Notes: generated by a model not told the origin, from the letters alone. A stretch of 64,000 bases of DNA from JAAZNF01 sp964561025 (GCA_964561025.1 CAZLNM010000001.1:62001-126000), one strand, 5' to 3'; shown: positions 44,292-53,920, numbered from the stretch's first letter. Program-made: numbers and translations.

Positions 44292-45041
44292 TCAGGGCTG
44301 ATCGCCGATCCCGCCAACCGCGCCTTTCTGGCGCGAGATCAACAAGTTGACCAGCTTCACCGAGTATTGATCGATCTCGTCGATGATCTTCTTGGTCATG
44401 TTGGTGAGGAACAGGTGGCCGATCATGCACAGGATGGCGATGGAGAGCCCGAAGGCCGTGTTGTACATGGCTTCCGAGATGCCCTGGGACAGCACCTTGG
44501 CCTTGAGCTCGGGGCTCACCGCGCCCACCGCGCGGAAGGCGGTGATGAGGCCGGTGATGGTGCCGAGCAGTCCGATCAGGGTGGCCAGGTTGGCGATCTG
44601 GGCCAGGTTGGGGGTGCGCTTCTGGAGGATGGGCACGATCTCCAGCGTGGCCTCCTCGACGGCGTTCTGGATCTCCACCTCGCCGCGGTTCGAGCGGGTG
44701 AGGCCGGCCTTGACCACCTTGGGCAGGGCCGCCGCCGGGGCCGCGTTGCACAGCTTGATGGCCCGCTCGATGTTGTTGGCCAGCACCAGCTTCTGCACCT
44801 GGGCCATGAAGGCCTCGGCGTTCACGTTGTAGCGGAAGAAGATGAAGATGATGCGCTCGATGATGGTGGCCACACCCCAGCACAGCATCACGCAGTTGAC
44901 GTACAAAAACGGCCCGCCGGCCTGGAAGAACTCGGCGATCTGCCCCATGAAGCCCGAGTCCTCCCCGCCTGCGGCCAGGGCGACGCCCGGCACTCCCATG
45001 GCGGCGAGCGTGATCCAAAGCGAAACCGGTGTCCGTTTCAT
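44292..45041 (-). CDS. MotA/TolQ/ExbB-family motor channel protein (AglR-like)
   Basis: 249 residues from the ATG at 45041. An Ala-rich signal-like start (MKRTPVSLWITLAAMGVPGV) precedes three helices: FLYVNCVMLCWGVATIIERI, then the TolQ/ExbB pair ANLATLIGLLGTITGLITAF and TAFGLSIAILCMIGHLFLT, with the conserved GLLGTITGL motif. It forms the channel with the two ExbD-like proteins encoded downstream and converts the proton gradient into force. AglR of Myxococcus has the same role. The gene order is as in aglRQS. Confidence 0.88.
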   Translation of the reverse strand: MKRTPVSLWITLAAMGVPGVALAAGGEDSGFMGQIAEFFQAGGPFLYVNCVMLCWGVATIIERIIFIFFRYNVNAEAFMAQVQKLVLANNIERAIKLCNAAPAAALPKVVKAGLTRSNRGEVEIQNAVEEATLEIVPILQKRTPNLAQIANLATLIGLLGTITGLITAFRAVGAVSPELKAKVLSQGISEAMYNTAFGLSIAILCMIGHLFLTNMTKKIIDEIDQYSVKLVNLLISRQKGAVGGIGDQP

Positions 45042-45083
45042 CGTCGTTCCTCCGGTAGAGTACCGCACGAACAGCTCGAGCGC

Positions 45084-45323
45084 TCAGAAAGGCGCCTTTT
45101 TGATCTCTTCCTCGATCCGCGGCGAGAGCTTGCGTTGCACGTTCAGGCTTTCGAAGTTCAAGTTGGAGCGAGGCAGGAGGTACCACACCTCCGGTTTGTG
45201 CACCTTGCCCTCGACCCGCGTGGCTTCCTGGATCACCACTTGGCGCAGCTCTTTCTTCTTCGCCGGAACCCCTCCCGGGAAGAACCAAACCGTCAAAAGA
45301 AGCAAGACCCAGGCGATTCTCAT
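45084..45323 (-). CDS. Small secreted protein of the glt-like cluster
   Basis: 79 residues from the ATG at 45323. A signal peptide (MRIAWVLLLLTVWFFPGGVPA) is followed by a basic, positively charged mature part with VVIQEATRVEGKVHKPEV and SNLNFESLNVQRKLSPRI. The spacing to the TolQ-like gene (42 bp) suggests cotranscription. No family was recognised, but the phrases 'V.GKV.KPEV.YLL.R' read like a conserved envelope adaptor. Probably periplasmic. Confidence 0.7.
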   Translation of the reverse strand: MRIAWVLLLLTVWFFPGGVPAKKKELRQVVIQEATRVEGKVHKPEVWYLLPRSNLNFESLNVQRKLSPRIEEEIKKAPF

Positions 45324-45382
45324 AACGCACCTTCTTATAAGAAAAAAAACCAGTCCGGTCAAGCCATCCGATGCGGACCGGG

Positions 45383-47131
45383 TCACTTCTCCTCGCCGCC
45401 AACTTTGCCGCCGGCGCCCGCAGGTTCGTCGTCATCCTTGCCGCCACCGAGCTTGCCCCCCGGCACAGGCAGGGGTTTCTTCTTCGCTTCCGCCTCGGCC
45501 TTCTTGCGGGCCTCCTCCTCGGCCTTGGCCTTGGCCTTCGCTTCCGCCTCGGCCTTCTTGCGGGCCTCCTCCTCGGCCTTGGCCTTGGCCTTCGCTTCCG
45601 CCTCGGCCTTCTTGCGGGCCTCCTCCTCCGCCTTGGCCTTGGCCTTCGCTTCCGCCTCGGCCTTCTTGCGGGCCTCTTCCTCCGCCTTGGCCTTGGCCGC
45701 GGCCTCGGCTTTCACGCGGGCCTCCTCCTCGGCCTTGGCCTTGGCCTCGGCCTCGGCTTTCATCCGGGCCTCTTCCTCGGCTTTCTTGCGCGCCTCTTCC
45801 TCTGCCTTGCGCTTCTTTTCTTCTTCCTGCTGCTTCTTGCGCTGCTCGTCCTTGAGCGCGCGCTCTCGTTTCTTGCCGGCCTCCTCCAGATAGGCGGCGA
45901 GTTTCGGATGGCTGCCTCCGGCGGACCGGAAACTCTCCAGCTCCTCCACCGCCATCTGGAAGCGGCGGGACTTCTCGTACCCCGGCACCTCGTCGTCGAG
46001 GTACAAGAGGCCCAGGTTGAGGTGGGCCCGGATCTCGCGCTTGTCGAGCGTGAGCACCGTCCGGTAGGACTGCTCGGCCTCCGCGTACTGGCGATCGCCG
46101 CGTAAAGCGTTGCCCAGGTTGAGGTAGGCCTCCACGAAGTCCGGCGCGAGCGCGATGGCCTTGCGGAACTCCTCCGCCGCCGCGGCGTAGTCGTGCGCGC
46201 GCAGGAACAACACACCCAGGTTGTTGTGCGCCTCGATCAGGTTCGGGTCCAGCTCCACCGCCTTGCGGAAGGCGGCGATGGCCGACACCTGGTTGTCGCT
46301 CTCGAGGTGGACGAACCCCAGCCGGTTGGCCACCACCGCGTTCGCGGGATCGATCTCCTGGGCCTTCTGCAGGATGCGCTCGGCGAGCTCGAACTTGCCC
46401 TGGGCGAAGTAGGCCTGGGAGAGCAGGATCATGGCGGCGACGTTCTTCTCGTCCACCATGAGCACGCCCTTGACCTGCTCGGCGGCCTCCGAGATCTTGC
46501 GCTGAGCGAGCAGCACCACCGCCAACTGGTTGCGCAGCCCGGTGTCCTTGGGCGCGGCGCGCGCCGCGGCCGAGACCACGTTTTGCGCCTCCGCGTAGAG
46601 CTTCTGGCGCAGCAGCAGGTTGGAGAGGTTCACCACCGAAGGCAGGTGGGTGGGGTGGATGGCCAGGGCCTTCTGGTAGGCGGCGCGGGCCTCGCTGAAC
46701 CTCCGCTGGCGCTCCTCGAGTACGCCCAGGTTGTAGGCGCACTGGAAGCAGCGGCTGTTCTGCGAAAGCGCCTGGTTGATGCGCTCCCGCGCCCCGGCCG
46801 GATCGCTATCGACCCGGGCGGCCGCCTCGGAGAGCAGGCGCGCGGCGTCCTCCGACATGAGTTCGGGAGGCGGCGCGGCGGCCGGTGTCTCGGCGGGGCT
46901 CTCCGCCCCGGCGCCCACGGCCGGCGGTGGCGTCCCGGCGGCGGTCTTCTCCCGGTCCTCTTCTCCCAATGGCTTTACATCCTCGGCCGCGGCGGGCTGC
47001 GCCTCGGGCGTCGGCTCCGCCGGTTTCGGCTCAGGCGCGGACTTGCACCCCGCCACCAGCCAGCCGGCGGCCGCAAGACCGAGCGCGAGACACCGCACGT
47101 GCCGAGACAAGTTTTTCACCGCCTGCTTCAT
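45383..47131 (-). CDS. GltE/AglT-like TPR lipoprotein with a Lys/Glu/Ala helical tail
   Basis: 582 residues. A lipoprotein signal ends in LVAGC (Cys29, then Lys-Ser). After a Pro/Ala linker about nine TPR repeats run from residue 95 to 420 (AYNLGVLEERQRRFSEARAA, HNNLGVLFLRAHDYAAAAEE). A highly charged helix of 18-residue repeats (KAEEEARKKAEAEAKAKA) follows, 120 residues or more, before a Gly-rich tail. Lipidation with Lys-Ser at +2/+3 fits outer-membrane sorting. This is the form of the GltE/AglT TPR lipoproteins of the gliding complex. The gene lies 3 bp after the GltD-like stop. Confidence 0.8.
   Translation of the reverse strand: MKQAVKNLSRHVRCLALGLAAAGWLVAGCKSAPEPKPAEPTPEAQPAAAEDVKPLGEEDREKTAAGTPPPAVGAGAESPAETPAAAPPPELMSEDAARLLSEAAARVDSDPAGARERINQALSQNSRCFQCAYNLGVLEERQRRFSEARAAYQKALAIHPTHLPSVVNLSNLLLRQKLYAEAQNVVSAAARAAPKDTGLRNQLAVVLLAQRKISEAAEQVKGVLMVDEKNVAAMILLSQAYFAQGKFELAERILQKAQEIDPANAVVANRLGFVHLESDNQVSAIAAFRKAVELDPNLIEAHNNLGVLFLRAHDYAAAAEEFRKAIALAPDFVEAYLNLGNALRGDRQYAEAEQSYRTVLTLDKREIRAHLNLGLLYLDDEVPGYEKSRRFQMAVEELESFRSAGGSHPKLAAYLEEAGKKRERALKDEQRKKQQEEEKKRKAEEEARKKAEEEARMKAEAEAKAKAEEEARVKAEAAAKAKAEEEARKKAEAEAKAKAKAEEEARKKAEAEAKAKAKAEEEARKKAEAEAKAKAKAEEEARKKAEAEAKKKPLPVPGGKLGGGKDDDEPAGAGGKVGGEEK
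45487..45702 (-). repeat. 54-bp tandem repeat coding for KAEEEARKKAEAEAKAKA-type helices
   Basis: Four near-perfect 54-bp units begin at 45487, 45541, 45595 and 45649, with more diverged copies to about 45800, all inside the GltE-like reading frame and all multiples of three. Copy-number change would lengthen or shorten the helix without a frameshift. Confidence 0.9.
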
Positions 47132-47134
47132 CGG

Positions 47135-50100
47135 CTACTTTCCCGAGGGCTTGATGCCCGTCTCCACCTGCAACACCATCGGCTGGGGCGAGTACCGCTC
47201 CATGATCAGCGCCGAGTCCGCCTCCTTCTGCAACGGGAAGTTCAGCGGATCGAAGCGGTTCAGGCTCTCCAGCGTCTTCTGGATCCAGGAGTTGACCACC
47301 TTGAACTCCCGGGACTTGTCCATGCACTCCTTGTAAGCGGTCACCGCCTTCTTGATGGGTGCCTCGGCCTGCTCCTCCAACTTGCCCTTGTACACGTCGC
47401 ACTCTTCCTGGTTGAACCCCTTGGGGCAGGGCGCGTTGATGAGGGCGTCGGCGAAGTTCTCGTACAGGTAGCCCAGCCGGAAGTAGGCCGCCAAAGTCCA
47501 CTGCACCCGCTTGAGCGCGAACACCGACTTGTACTTCTCTTCCATGGCCTTCAGAGACGTGGCCTTGGCGGTCAGGGTCTTTGCCAGCATGCGTTCGGGC
47601 ACGTCGAAGGTGATGGCCTCGTAGCGCTTGAGCTCGTCCTCGGCGATGAGGAAGCGCGCCTTGGCGGCCGCCTCGGCGCCCCTGCCCCCGGCGGGGAGCT
47701 TGCTCTTCACGAACAGGTCGTACACCTCCTGGTATCCCTGGCGGGCGCGCCGGGCGTCGCCCTGGGCCTGGTAGGCCTCGGCGATCTTCATGCGGGCCTC
47801 CACCAGCCGCTCGCGTTGCAGAAGATCGCGGTTGAAGGCCTTGGTGAAGCGCTCGAACAGGGCGATGGCCGCGCGGTAGTCCTTGGCCCGCTCCAGCATC
47901 ACGCCGGCGCGGAAGAAGTTCTCGGCGGCGTCCGGCCGGTCCCGGAACTCCTGGGCGTAGCGCTCGTAGGCGCGGGCGGCGCGCTCGTACTGCTGGTCGC
48001 CCTCCAGGTTGACCGCGGCGTTGTACAGGGCGTCGGCGCGGAATTTCGAGTTCTTGTAGTTGTCCACCAGTTTCAGGTAGCTATCGATGGCCCGGTCGTA
48101 CTGGTAGCTGGCCTCGGCGCTCGTCGCCATCAAAAAGAGCGCCTGGTCGGCGAACTCGCTCTTCGGGTACTCCTTGATGATGCGCTCGTAGATCTTGCCG
48201 GCGGAGACCGGGCGGTTGGACCAGGTGAAGCACAGCGCGGCGTTGTTGAGCGCCTTGTCGGAGTTCTTGCCCGCCGGGTCGTCGTCCACCAGCCGCACGA
48301 ACTCGGCGGCGGCCTCCTCGTAGTGCCGCGAGGCCTGCGCCGAATCCCCCTGGGCCTTGGCCTTGTTGCCGGCCTCCATCATCTCGCCCGCCCGCTTGAA
48401 GCGCGCGCCCAGCTCGAAGGCCTTGAGGCTCTGCTTCATCTGCGGATCGCGGGTCAGCGCGGCCAATTTTTTGGACCACACCTCCACCTGGGCCCAGTCC
48501 TGGGTCATCAGGTAGCTCTCGATGATGAGGTTGGTGGCGCTGCTGGCCACCGCGTCGTTCTTGCTCTCGGACACGATGCGGGCGAACCGCTCGCGCGCCT
48601 CGTCGAAGTGCAGGTAGGCGTACAGCACCTTGGCCGCGGTGAAGGAGAGGTTCTCGCTCTGCTCGTCGGCGGGGAGCTTCTGCACGTAGACGTCGCAGGC
48701 GGCGACCAGCCGCTGATACAGCTCCGGGAGGGGCCGGGGCGACAGATCCTCGGGGTGCTCCTTGCTGGTGGGGATGGTCAGCGCGGCCAGCTTGCCCGCC
48801 GCCTCTTCGGCCTTGATCAACTCCTGGAGCGACTGGATCACCGAGTTGGCCGCCTCGGCCGTGTGCTCGCTTCCGGCGGGGTCGTCCCGCACCGCGGTGT
48901 AGGCCAGGGCGGCCTGCTCGAACTGCTGCGAGTAGTACAGGCACTCGGCCAGGTACCAGCGCAGGTTGTAGGCGTCCTTGGAGTCCGGGAACTGCTTGAG
49001 GTAGGCCTGGTAGGCGCTGGCCGCCTTGAGGTACTCCTGGCGAGCCTCCTCGGCGCGGTTGTCCTTCTTGAAACGCTGGGCCAGGATGTGGTGCTTGTAG
49101 GCGGAGCTGGCCAGCGCGCGCTCGGCCAGGCGGTCGGCGGTGAGGATCGCCTCCAGGTTGTCGCGGTTGGCCTCGCGCCAGGGGCTCCCCGGGCCGAAGC
49201 TGCGGGTCATCTCCTCCTCGACCAGCGAGGCCTCGTCATACTTCTGCAGGCGGCCCAGCGCGTCGATGATGGTGGAGAGCAGCTCCGGGTTCTTGGGGTC
49301 CAGCGGGTAGCGCCGGATCACCTCGCGGTAAGCGGCCACCGCCTTGTCGTACTTGGCCTCGAGGAAGTACACCTCGCCGAGCTTCTTGAAGAACTCGCCG
49401 TCGTACTTGCGGCCCCCCGAGCGGGACAGGAAGGCGGCGGCGTTCTCCACGCCCCCACCCTCCCAGCCGTCCTCGGCGAAGCAGATGGCCAGGTACTGCA
49501 TGGCCTCCTTGCGCAGGTCGGAGCGGGACAGCTCGCCCTCGCCGCCCTCGCCCGCGGCCTGGTCGCTCCACACGATGAGCTGGTCGAAGCGCGCCACCGC
49601 CTCGGCGAAACGGTCCACCCGGTAGTAGGTCCAGGCCAGCTTGTACAGCGCCTTGTCGTACATGGGGCTGTCCGGGAAGTCCAGCACCCGCAGGTAGGCG
49701 TCGATGGCCCGGTCGAGCTTGTCCGGGTCCCAGAAGTACGACTCGCCCAGCCGGGTCCAGGTCTCGGGCAGGAGCTTGCTCTTGGGATAGCGCTGCAAGA
49801 GCGCCATCCACGAGGCCTGGGCCTCGGCCTCCTCTCCCTGTTCCTTGAGACAATAACCGAGGAGGTACAGGGCGCCGTCGTTGAGCGGATAGTCGGGGAA
49901 CTCGTGCACCAGCCGCTGCAGCAGCGCAATCGAACGCTCGTAGTGAGGGGCGGGCTCCACGGGCTCGACCTTCAGCCGGCCGGCCTGGAAGTCCGCCAGC
50001 TGCTGCTGGAAGGCGTCCTGGAGCTGGTTGTATTCCATCTCCGACTTCTCGTAGTGCAGCTCGGCCAGCCGCCACAGGGTGCGGGGGGTGTAGGTGGGCT

Positions 50101-50527
50101 CGGAGGGATACTTCTTCAAGAAGCGCTCGAACACCTCGATGGCCTCGAGCCTGAGCTGGTCCTTCTCCCGCTCCAGATCGGCCAGCACCCGCTCGTAGGA
50201 CCGGCCCACCCCGTCCTGCTTCTCGTTGTAGCGCCGTTCGATGACCCGCTGCACTTCCTCCTTGTACTCGCGCACCTGCTCCTCGAAGGCCTTCTCCAGC
50301 GCCAGCATCTCCTCGATCTCGCGCTCGCGTGGGGTGAGCTCGCGCGGGGCGGCCTGGGCCTCGGCCGGTTTGGCGTCCGGCGCGGGCGTGGGCGGCGCCG
50401 GCATGGCCGGGCTGGGCTCGGACCCCTGGGCCTTCTTGGGCGGCTCGCTCGACTGGGCATGCGCCGGCGCAGCGGCCGGCAGCAAGCACAGCACGAGCCA
50501 GAGGCTACTGGACCTCTTCCAGCACAC
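47135..50527 (-). CDS. GltD/AgmU-like giant TPR envelope protein
   Basis: 1130 residues, from a GTG start that overlaps the upstream gene by 23 bp. A signal peptide (LWLVLCLLPAAAPAHA) and a Pro/Ala-rich linker are followed by about twenty TPR-like units to the end: LWRLAELHYEKSEMEYNQLQ, LYKLAWTYYRVDRFAEAVAR, FLMATSAEASYQYDRAIDSY and similar. Myxococcus GltD (AgmU) is a periplasmic TPR protein of about this size. A charged coiled-coil section occupies residues 62-115. The C-terminal 100 residues are less repetitive. It probably forms the periplasmic scaffold of the machine. Confidence 0.75.
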   Translation of the reverse strand: MCWKRSSSLWLVLCLLPAAAPAHAQSSEPPKKAQGSEPSPAMPAPPTPAPDAKPAEAQAAPRELTPREREIEEMLALEKAFEEQVREYKEEVQRVIERRYNEKQDGVGRSYERVLADLEREKDQLRLEAIEVFERFLKKYPSEPTYTPRTLWRLAELHYEKSEMEYNQLQDAFQQQLADFQAGRLKVEPVEPAPHYERSIALLQRLVHEFPDYPLNDGALYLLGYCLKEQGEEAEAQASWMALLQRYPKSKLLPETWTRLGESYFWDPDKLDRAIDAYLRVLDFPDSPMYDKALYKLAWTYYRVDRFAEAVARFDQLIVWSDQAAGEGGEGELSRSDLRKEAMQYLAICFAEDGWEGGGVENAAAFLSRSGGRKYDGEFFKKLGEVYFLEAKYDKAVAAYREVIRRYPLDPKNPELLSTIIDALGRLQKYDEASLVEEEMTRSFGPGSPWREANRDNLEAILTADRLAERALASSAYKHHILAQRFKKDNRAEEARQEYLKAASAYQAYLKQFPDSKDAYNLRWYLAECLYYSQQFEQAALAYTAVRDDPAGSEHTAEAANSVIQSLQELIKAEEAAGKLAALTIPTSKEHPEDLSPRPLPELYQRLVAACDVYVQKLPADEQSENLSFTAAKVLYAYLHFDEARERFARIVSESKNDAVASSATNLIIESYLMTQDWAQVEVWSKKLAALTRDPQMKQSLKAFELGARFKRAGEMMEAGNKAKAQGDSAQASRHYEEAAAEFVRLVDDDPAGKNSDKALNNAALCFTWSNRPVSAGKIYERIIKEYPKSEFADQALFLMATSAEASYQYDRAIDSYLKLVDNYKNSKFRADALYNAAVNLEGDQQYERAARAYERYAQEFRDRPDAAENFFRAGVMLERAKDYRAAIALFERFTKAFNRDLLQRERLVEARMKIAEAYQAQGDARRARQGYQEVYDLFVKSKLPAGGRGAEAAAKARFLIAEDELKRYEAITFDVPERMLAKTLTAKATSLKAMEEKYKSVFALKRVQWTLAAYFRLGYLYENFADALINAPCPKGFNQEECDVYKGKLEEQAEAPIKKAVTAYKECMDKSREFKVVNSWIQKTLESLNRFDPLNFPLQKEADSALIMERYSPQPMVLQVETGIKPSGK

Positions 50528-52886
50528 TCTTGTACTCCTTCTGCAGCTGCCGCGCCTCGGCGTTCTTCTTTCGCGTGAGCTCGTTGATCAGGCGGTTCTT
50601 CTCCTGCATCCGCCCCCAGGCCACGTCCAGGATGCCCACGTCGGACTCCAGCACCAGATCGTAGAACTTCTTGCGCACCTCCTCCAGGGCGCGGTAGGCC
50701 ACCTCGCCGGCCAGGTTCTGGCTCTCCGTCTCCAGCTTTTGCAGCGCCGCCTCGTAGTCGGCCAGGTTGGCCGCCTCCTGCTGCGACTGGCGCTTGAGCT
50801 TCTCGACCTCCTGCTCGAGGCGGGCGTTGAGCTCGCGCCGCACGCCGGCGGTGTCCTGGCTGACCTTCTCCAGGCGCTGGCGCAGCCCGTTGATGCGGGT
50901 CACCTGGGCGCTGCCCTCCGGCGAGAGCCGCGAGTGGATGCGCGAGGCCAGCTCGCGCTCGCGCTCCAGCGCCTTGTGGTACCGCTCGCGCAGGGCCTCC
51001 TCGCCGGCCATCACGTCCCCGGCGATGCCGATGCGGGCCTTCTCGGTGGCCAGCAGGTTGGCCAGGTCCTCCATCTCCTTCTCGAGCTGGTTGGCGGTGG
51101 CCCAGCCGCGCCGGACCTCCTCGCGGAACTCCCGCACCCCCTCCTCGCGCCCGACCAGGCGGGCCTCGTTCTGCTTGACCCATTCCTCCATGGCGGAGAG
51201 CTGGGCCTTCATGCCCTTGACCGTGATGGAGGACTGGAACACCGACTGCTCGAGGGCCTCCACCCGGGCCTTCACCCGGCTTTCGCGTCCGTCGAAGTCC
51301 TTCTTCGTGACCGGCAGCCGCTCGAGGTCGCCCTCCAGTTGCTCGCGCTCGCTGCGGGCCGTCTGGAGTTCCCGCCGCTCCGCCGGCGAGACGTGCTCCT
51401 CGATCACCCGCTCCTCCAGCATGGCCAGCAGCCGCTCCACCACCACCCGGGCGTTCTCGATCTCCAGACAGCGCTTGGTGCCCTCGGCCAACACCGGAAA
51501 CAGCGCCAGGCGGTCCTGCGGGCTGGCGATGAGCTCATCGAGCTTGGCGAGCAGCGCGCGCGACTCGCGCACGAAGCGTTTGCCGGTGTCGATCTCCTTG
51601 ACGATGGCGATGGCCGAGTTCATCTCGTCCTGGCCGCTCATCCACTTGACCGCCACCGCCGGCAGGTAGGCGGACAGGTCGAAGGAGTCGAGGTTCTTGC
51701 CGGCCACCTCGTTGAAGTAGCTGACCGGATCCGAATGGCGGGTGACGAGATCGTCGAGCTGCTGCTTCACCTGGTTGTAGGTCTGGCCCACCTTGAGGAA
51801 GGCCTGCGCCGCGTCCTCGAAGCGGCCCATCTTCTCCAGGATGGCCCCCTGCAGCAGGTAGGCCCGCGGCAGCAGCGTGCTGTCGGGGGTGGACACCTCG
51901 AGGATCTCCACGGTGCGCGCCGCCTCCTGCAGCCACTTGGTGCGGGCCTCCGGATCCTCGGCCCGGTCCGAGCGCTGCAGGTAGGTCATGCAGATCTCGA
52001 ACAGGGTGCGGTCGAAGTTCTTGGAGTTGTGCGGTACCGCCTGGTAGGCGTCCAGCGCCTGGTCCTCGCGTCCCAGATCGTACAGGATGCGCCCGCGGGC
52101 CATGTGGGCCAGCTCGGCCACGTTCTTCTCGGCGTCGTTCTTGGGGGTGAGCCGCGACAGCGCGGTGAACTGCTCCAGCGCCTGCTCCAATTTATCCTGG
52201 CGGATGAGCAGCACCGCCAGCATGTAGCGCGCCTGGAAGTAGTAGGCCTGCCCGGCCGGGATGGCGCTGAAGACCTGCAAGGCCTCCTCCAGCCGGCCCC
52301 GCTCGAACAAGGTCTTGCCGAAGAGGTACTGCGCCTCGCTGGAGACCCCGCCGCCCTCGCGCTGGAGGGTGCGCATGCTCTCGTCCACCTGGTCGTAGTT
52401 GCGGATGTTCAGCGCGATCTGCATCATGCGCGTGAGCGCGCGGGCGCGGAAGGGCCGGCCGCGGGGGTGATCCATGACCTTCTGGTAGTAGGCGCGGGCG
52501 TCCACGAAGTTGCGATTGAAGAACAGCGCTTCGGCCAGGTTGAACATGGCGTCGGCGTAGCCGGGCTGGTCGCGGAAACGCTCGTTCTCCACCAGCTCGA
52601 AGAAGATGATGGCCGCCCGGGCGTAGTCCGAGAGCAGCATGAGCGCCTGGCCGTCGTTCAGCCGCGACTCGAAGCGCTCGAGGTTGAACTCGCGGTCCTC
52701 GTACATGAGGTATTCGTGGCGGGTGAGGGCGGCCTTGTCCTCGATCAGCTTCACCTGCCGCTCGGCCCCGTCGATGTCCTCGGAAACGTCGCCCCGCGCG
52801 GCCGGGATCGGCCACAGCAAGACGAGCGCCAGGGCCAGCGGGCAGGAGCGCCCGAGCCGCCGCGCGATGGGGCGATGCCGGCTCAC
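50505..52886 (-). CDS. Secreted TPR and coiled-coil protein of the glt-like cluster
   Basis: 793 residues from a GTG start overlapping the upstream TGA (GTGA). A signal peptide (RSCPLALALVLLWPIPAARG) precedes TPR-type repeats up to about residue 370 (FNLAEALFFNRNFVDARAYY, YLFGKTLFERGRLEEALQVF). The second half (about 450-793) is one long coiled coil of charged heptads (KARVEALEQSVFQSSITVKG, ELNARLEQEVEKLKRQSQQE). The last 23 bp overlap the GltD-like start. Homologues stand in glt-like clusters of other deltaproteobacteria as best I recall; no named family is certain. Confidence 0.72.
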   Translation of the reverse strand: MSRHRPIARRLGRSCPLALALVLLWPIPAARGDVSEDIDGAERQVKLIEDKAALTRHEYLMYEDREFNLERFESRLNDGQALMLLSDYARAAIIFFELVENERFRDQPGYADAMFNLAEALFFNRNFVDARAYYQKVMDHPRGRPFRARALTRMMQIALNIRNYDQVDESMRTLQREGGGVSSEAQYLFGKTLFERGRLEEALQVFSAIPAGQAYYFQARYMLAVLLIRQDKLEQALEQFTALSRLTPKNDAEKNVAELAHMARGRILYDLGREDQALDAYQAVPHNSKNFDRTLFEICMTYLQRSDRAEDPEARTKWLQEAARTVEILEVSTPDSTLLPRAYLLQGAILEKMGRFEDAAQAFLKVGQTYNQVKQQLDDLVTRHSDPVSYFNEVAGKNLDSFDLSAYLPAVAVKWMSGQDEMNSAIAIVKEIDTGKRFVRESRALLAKLDELIASPQDRLALFPVLAEGTKRCLEIENARVVVERLLAMLEERVIEEHVSPAERRELQTARSEREQLEGDLERLPVTKKDFDGRESRVKARVEALEQSVFQSSITVKGMKAQLSAMEEWVKQNEARLVGREEGVREFREEVRRGWATANQLEKEMEDLANLLATEKARIGIAGDVMAGEEALRERYHKALERERELASRIHSRLSPEGSAQVTRINGLRQRLEKVSQDTAGVRRELNARLEQEVEKLKRQSQQEAANLADYEAALQKLETESQNLAGEVAYRALEEVRKKFYDLVLESDVGILDVAWGRMQEKNRLINELTRKKNAEARQLQKEYKSVLEEVQ

Positions 52887-53599
52887 ACCTTTTCCCCGGC
52901 CTTCTCCTGAAGCGTCTTGGCCTTCTCCGGGGTGAGCTTCTCGATCTGGATGTCGTAGCGCACCGCGGGGCGCTCCTCGAGCTTGGTGGTGATGCCGCCC
53001 TTCTCGAAGCCCACGATCTTGATGGTGATGACCTTGCCCTCCTCGGCGGTGAAGGTGTAGCTGGAGTTGATCTTGAACTTGTAGCCCTTCACGTACGAGA
53101 AGAAGCCGTAGCCCTGCCCCTGGTACACCATCTGCACCGCGATGTTGTGGTTGCCGGGGACGATGTTGCCCGAGAAGATCTCCTTCTCCGGCATGCTATC
53201 CAGGTCGCCGTCCACGTCCACCTTCTTGAACACCGGCTGGGTGTCCAGGGCGTACTGCACCGACAGCAGCTTGAACGAGCCGCCCATCTCGTTGCGGTGC
53301 ATGAGCACCACCCGCGCGCCCACCCCGATGGACTCGCGCACCACCGTCTCCTGGAGTTGCAGGATGCGGGCCTTGGTGCGGAAGATCTTCTCCTTGAGCT
53401 CGTTGACCCTTTCTTCCAGGCCGCGCAGCTTGAGCTCGTAGGTGGCGTCCCCCGTGGCCGCCGCGGCGGGCGCCGCCTGACCCGCAGGGGCCACCTCGCC
53501 CGAAGCGGGCTGCGGCGCCGCTTCGTCCTGGGCAAACAGAACGAGCGGGGCCAGGAGCACGGCCATCCCTACGCAGCACGTCATCTTACCGATCGTCAT
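52883..53599 (-). CDS. GltF-like exported protein (first gene of the glt-like operon)
   Basis: 238 residues from the ATG at 53599, with GGGGAGG upstream. A signal peptide (MTIGKMTCCVGMAVLLAPLV) is followed by a Pro/Ala linker, a short coiled coil (LKLRGLEERVNELKEKIF) and a beta-rich domain with YALDTQPVFKKVDVDGDLDS and SGNIVPGNHNIAVQMVYQGQ. It reads like a carbohydrate-binding or PEGA-type sandwich. It starts the long cluster behind a good promoter at 53672-53700 and shares its stop with the next start. The GltF name is suggested by position only; the family was not recognised. Confidence 0.6.
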   Translation of the reverse strand: MTIGKMTCCVGMAVLLAPLVLFAQDEAAPQPASGEVAPAGQAAPAAAATGDATYELKLRGLEERVNELKEKIFRTKARILQLQETVVRESIGVGARVVLMHRNEMGGSFKLLSVQYALDTQPVFKKVDVDGDLDSMPEKEIFSGNIVPGNHNIAVQMVYQGQGYGFFSYVKGYKFKINSSYTFTAEEGKVITIKIVGFEKGGITTKLEERPAVRYDIQIEKLTPEKAKTLQEKAGEKV

Positions 53600-53920
53600 G
53601 TTCTTCCTCCCCGCCGGAAGGTTGGCATCGGGCCAACCCTGCGGATCGGCCATGAACCGGAGTCGCTGGAAATAAAACCCATCCCGCCTCCAGGTGTCAA
53701 CGGTTTTCTACCCCTCTCTCCCTTCCTCGAGTGTGATCGGCGTCACGGGATTCGCGCTCGCCCGCGCCGGCCGGATGGGCCCCGCGGCCGGTCGCGTGCG
53801 AACCGGCATCACCAGAATTGAAAGTGCTGCGAACGGCATGGGCGAACCCCGCTCTCCCCCATCACAAAAGAAGTTCGGCACTCACCAGAAATGACCCGAG
53901 CGCACGGGAAGAACTTCCGC
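53600..53920. other. Intergenic region between mglA and the glt-like operon
   Basis: 321 bp, no gene seen. It carries the operon promoter at 53672-53700. Downstream of the mglA stop (minus strand) a 7-bp inverted repeat GAAGTTC/GAACTTC at 53911-53917 and 53870-53876 (34-nt loop) is followed by TTTT, a weak candidate terminator. Confidence 0.5.
53672..53700 (-). promoter_or_regulatory. Predicted sigma-70 promoter of the glt-like operon
   Basis: Minus strand: TTGACA (perfect), 17-bp spacer, TTTTAT (4 of 6). The leader to the ATG at 53599 would be about 65 nt. Confidence 0.55.

Noticed and set aside
45487..45800. Regular direct repeats that could suggest a CRISPR array
   Set aside because: The repeats are adjacent with no spacers, keep the reading frame and encode a charged helix.
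46193..50578. Very long plus-strand open frame (over 1400 codons) opposite the GltE/GltD-like genes
   Set aside because: It mirrors real minus-strand genes and is an antisense shadow of high-GC codon use (Leu/Gly/Val/Arg/His-rich, no recognisable domain, no ribosome site).
50241..52910. Plus-strand open frame opposite the TPR/coiled-coil gene
   Set aside because: Composition is an antisense shadow; the minus-strand product has a signal peptide and clear TPRs.
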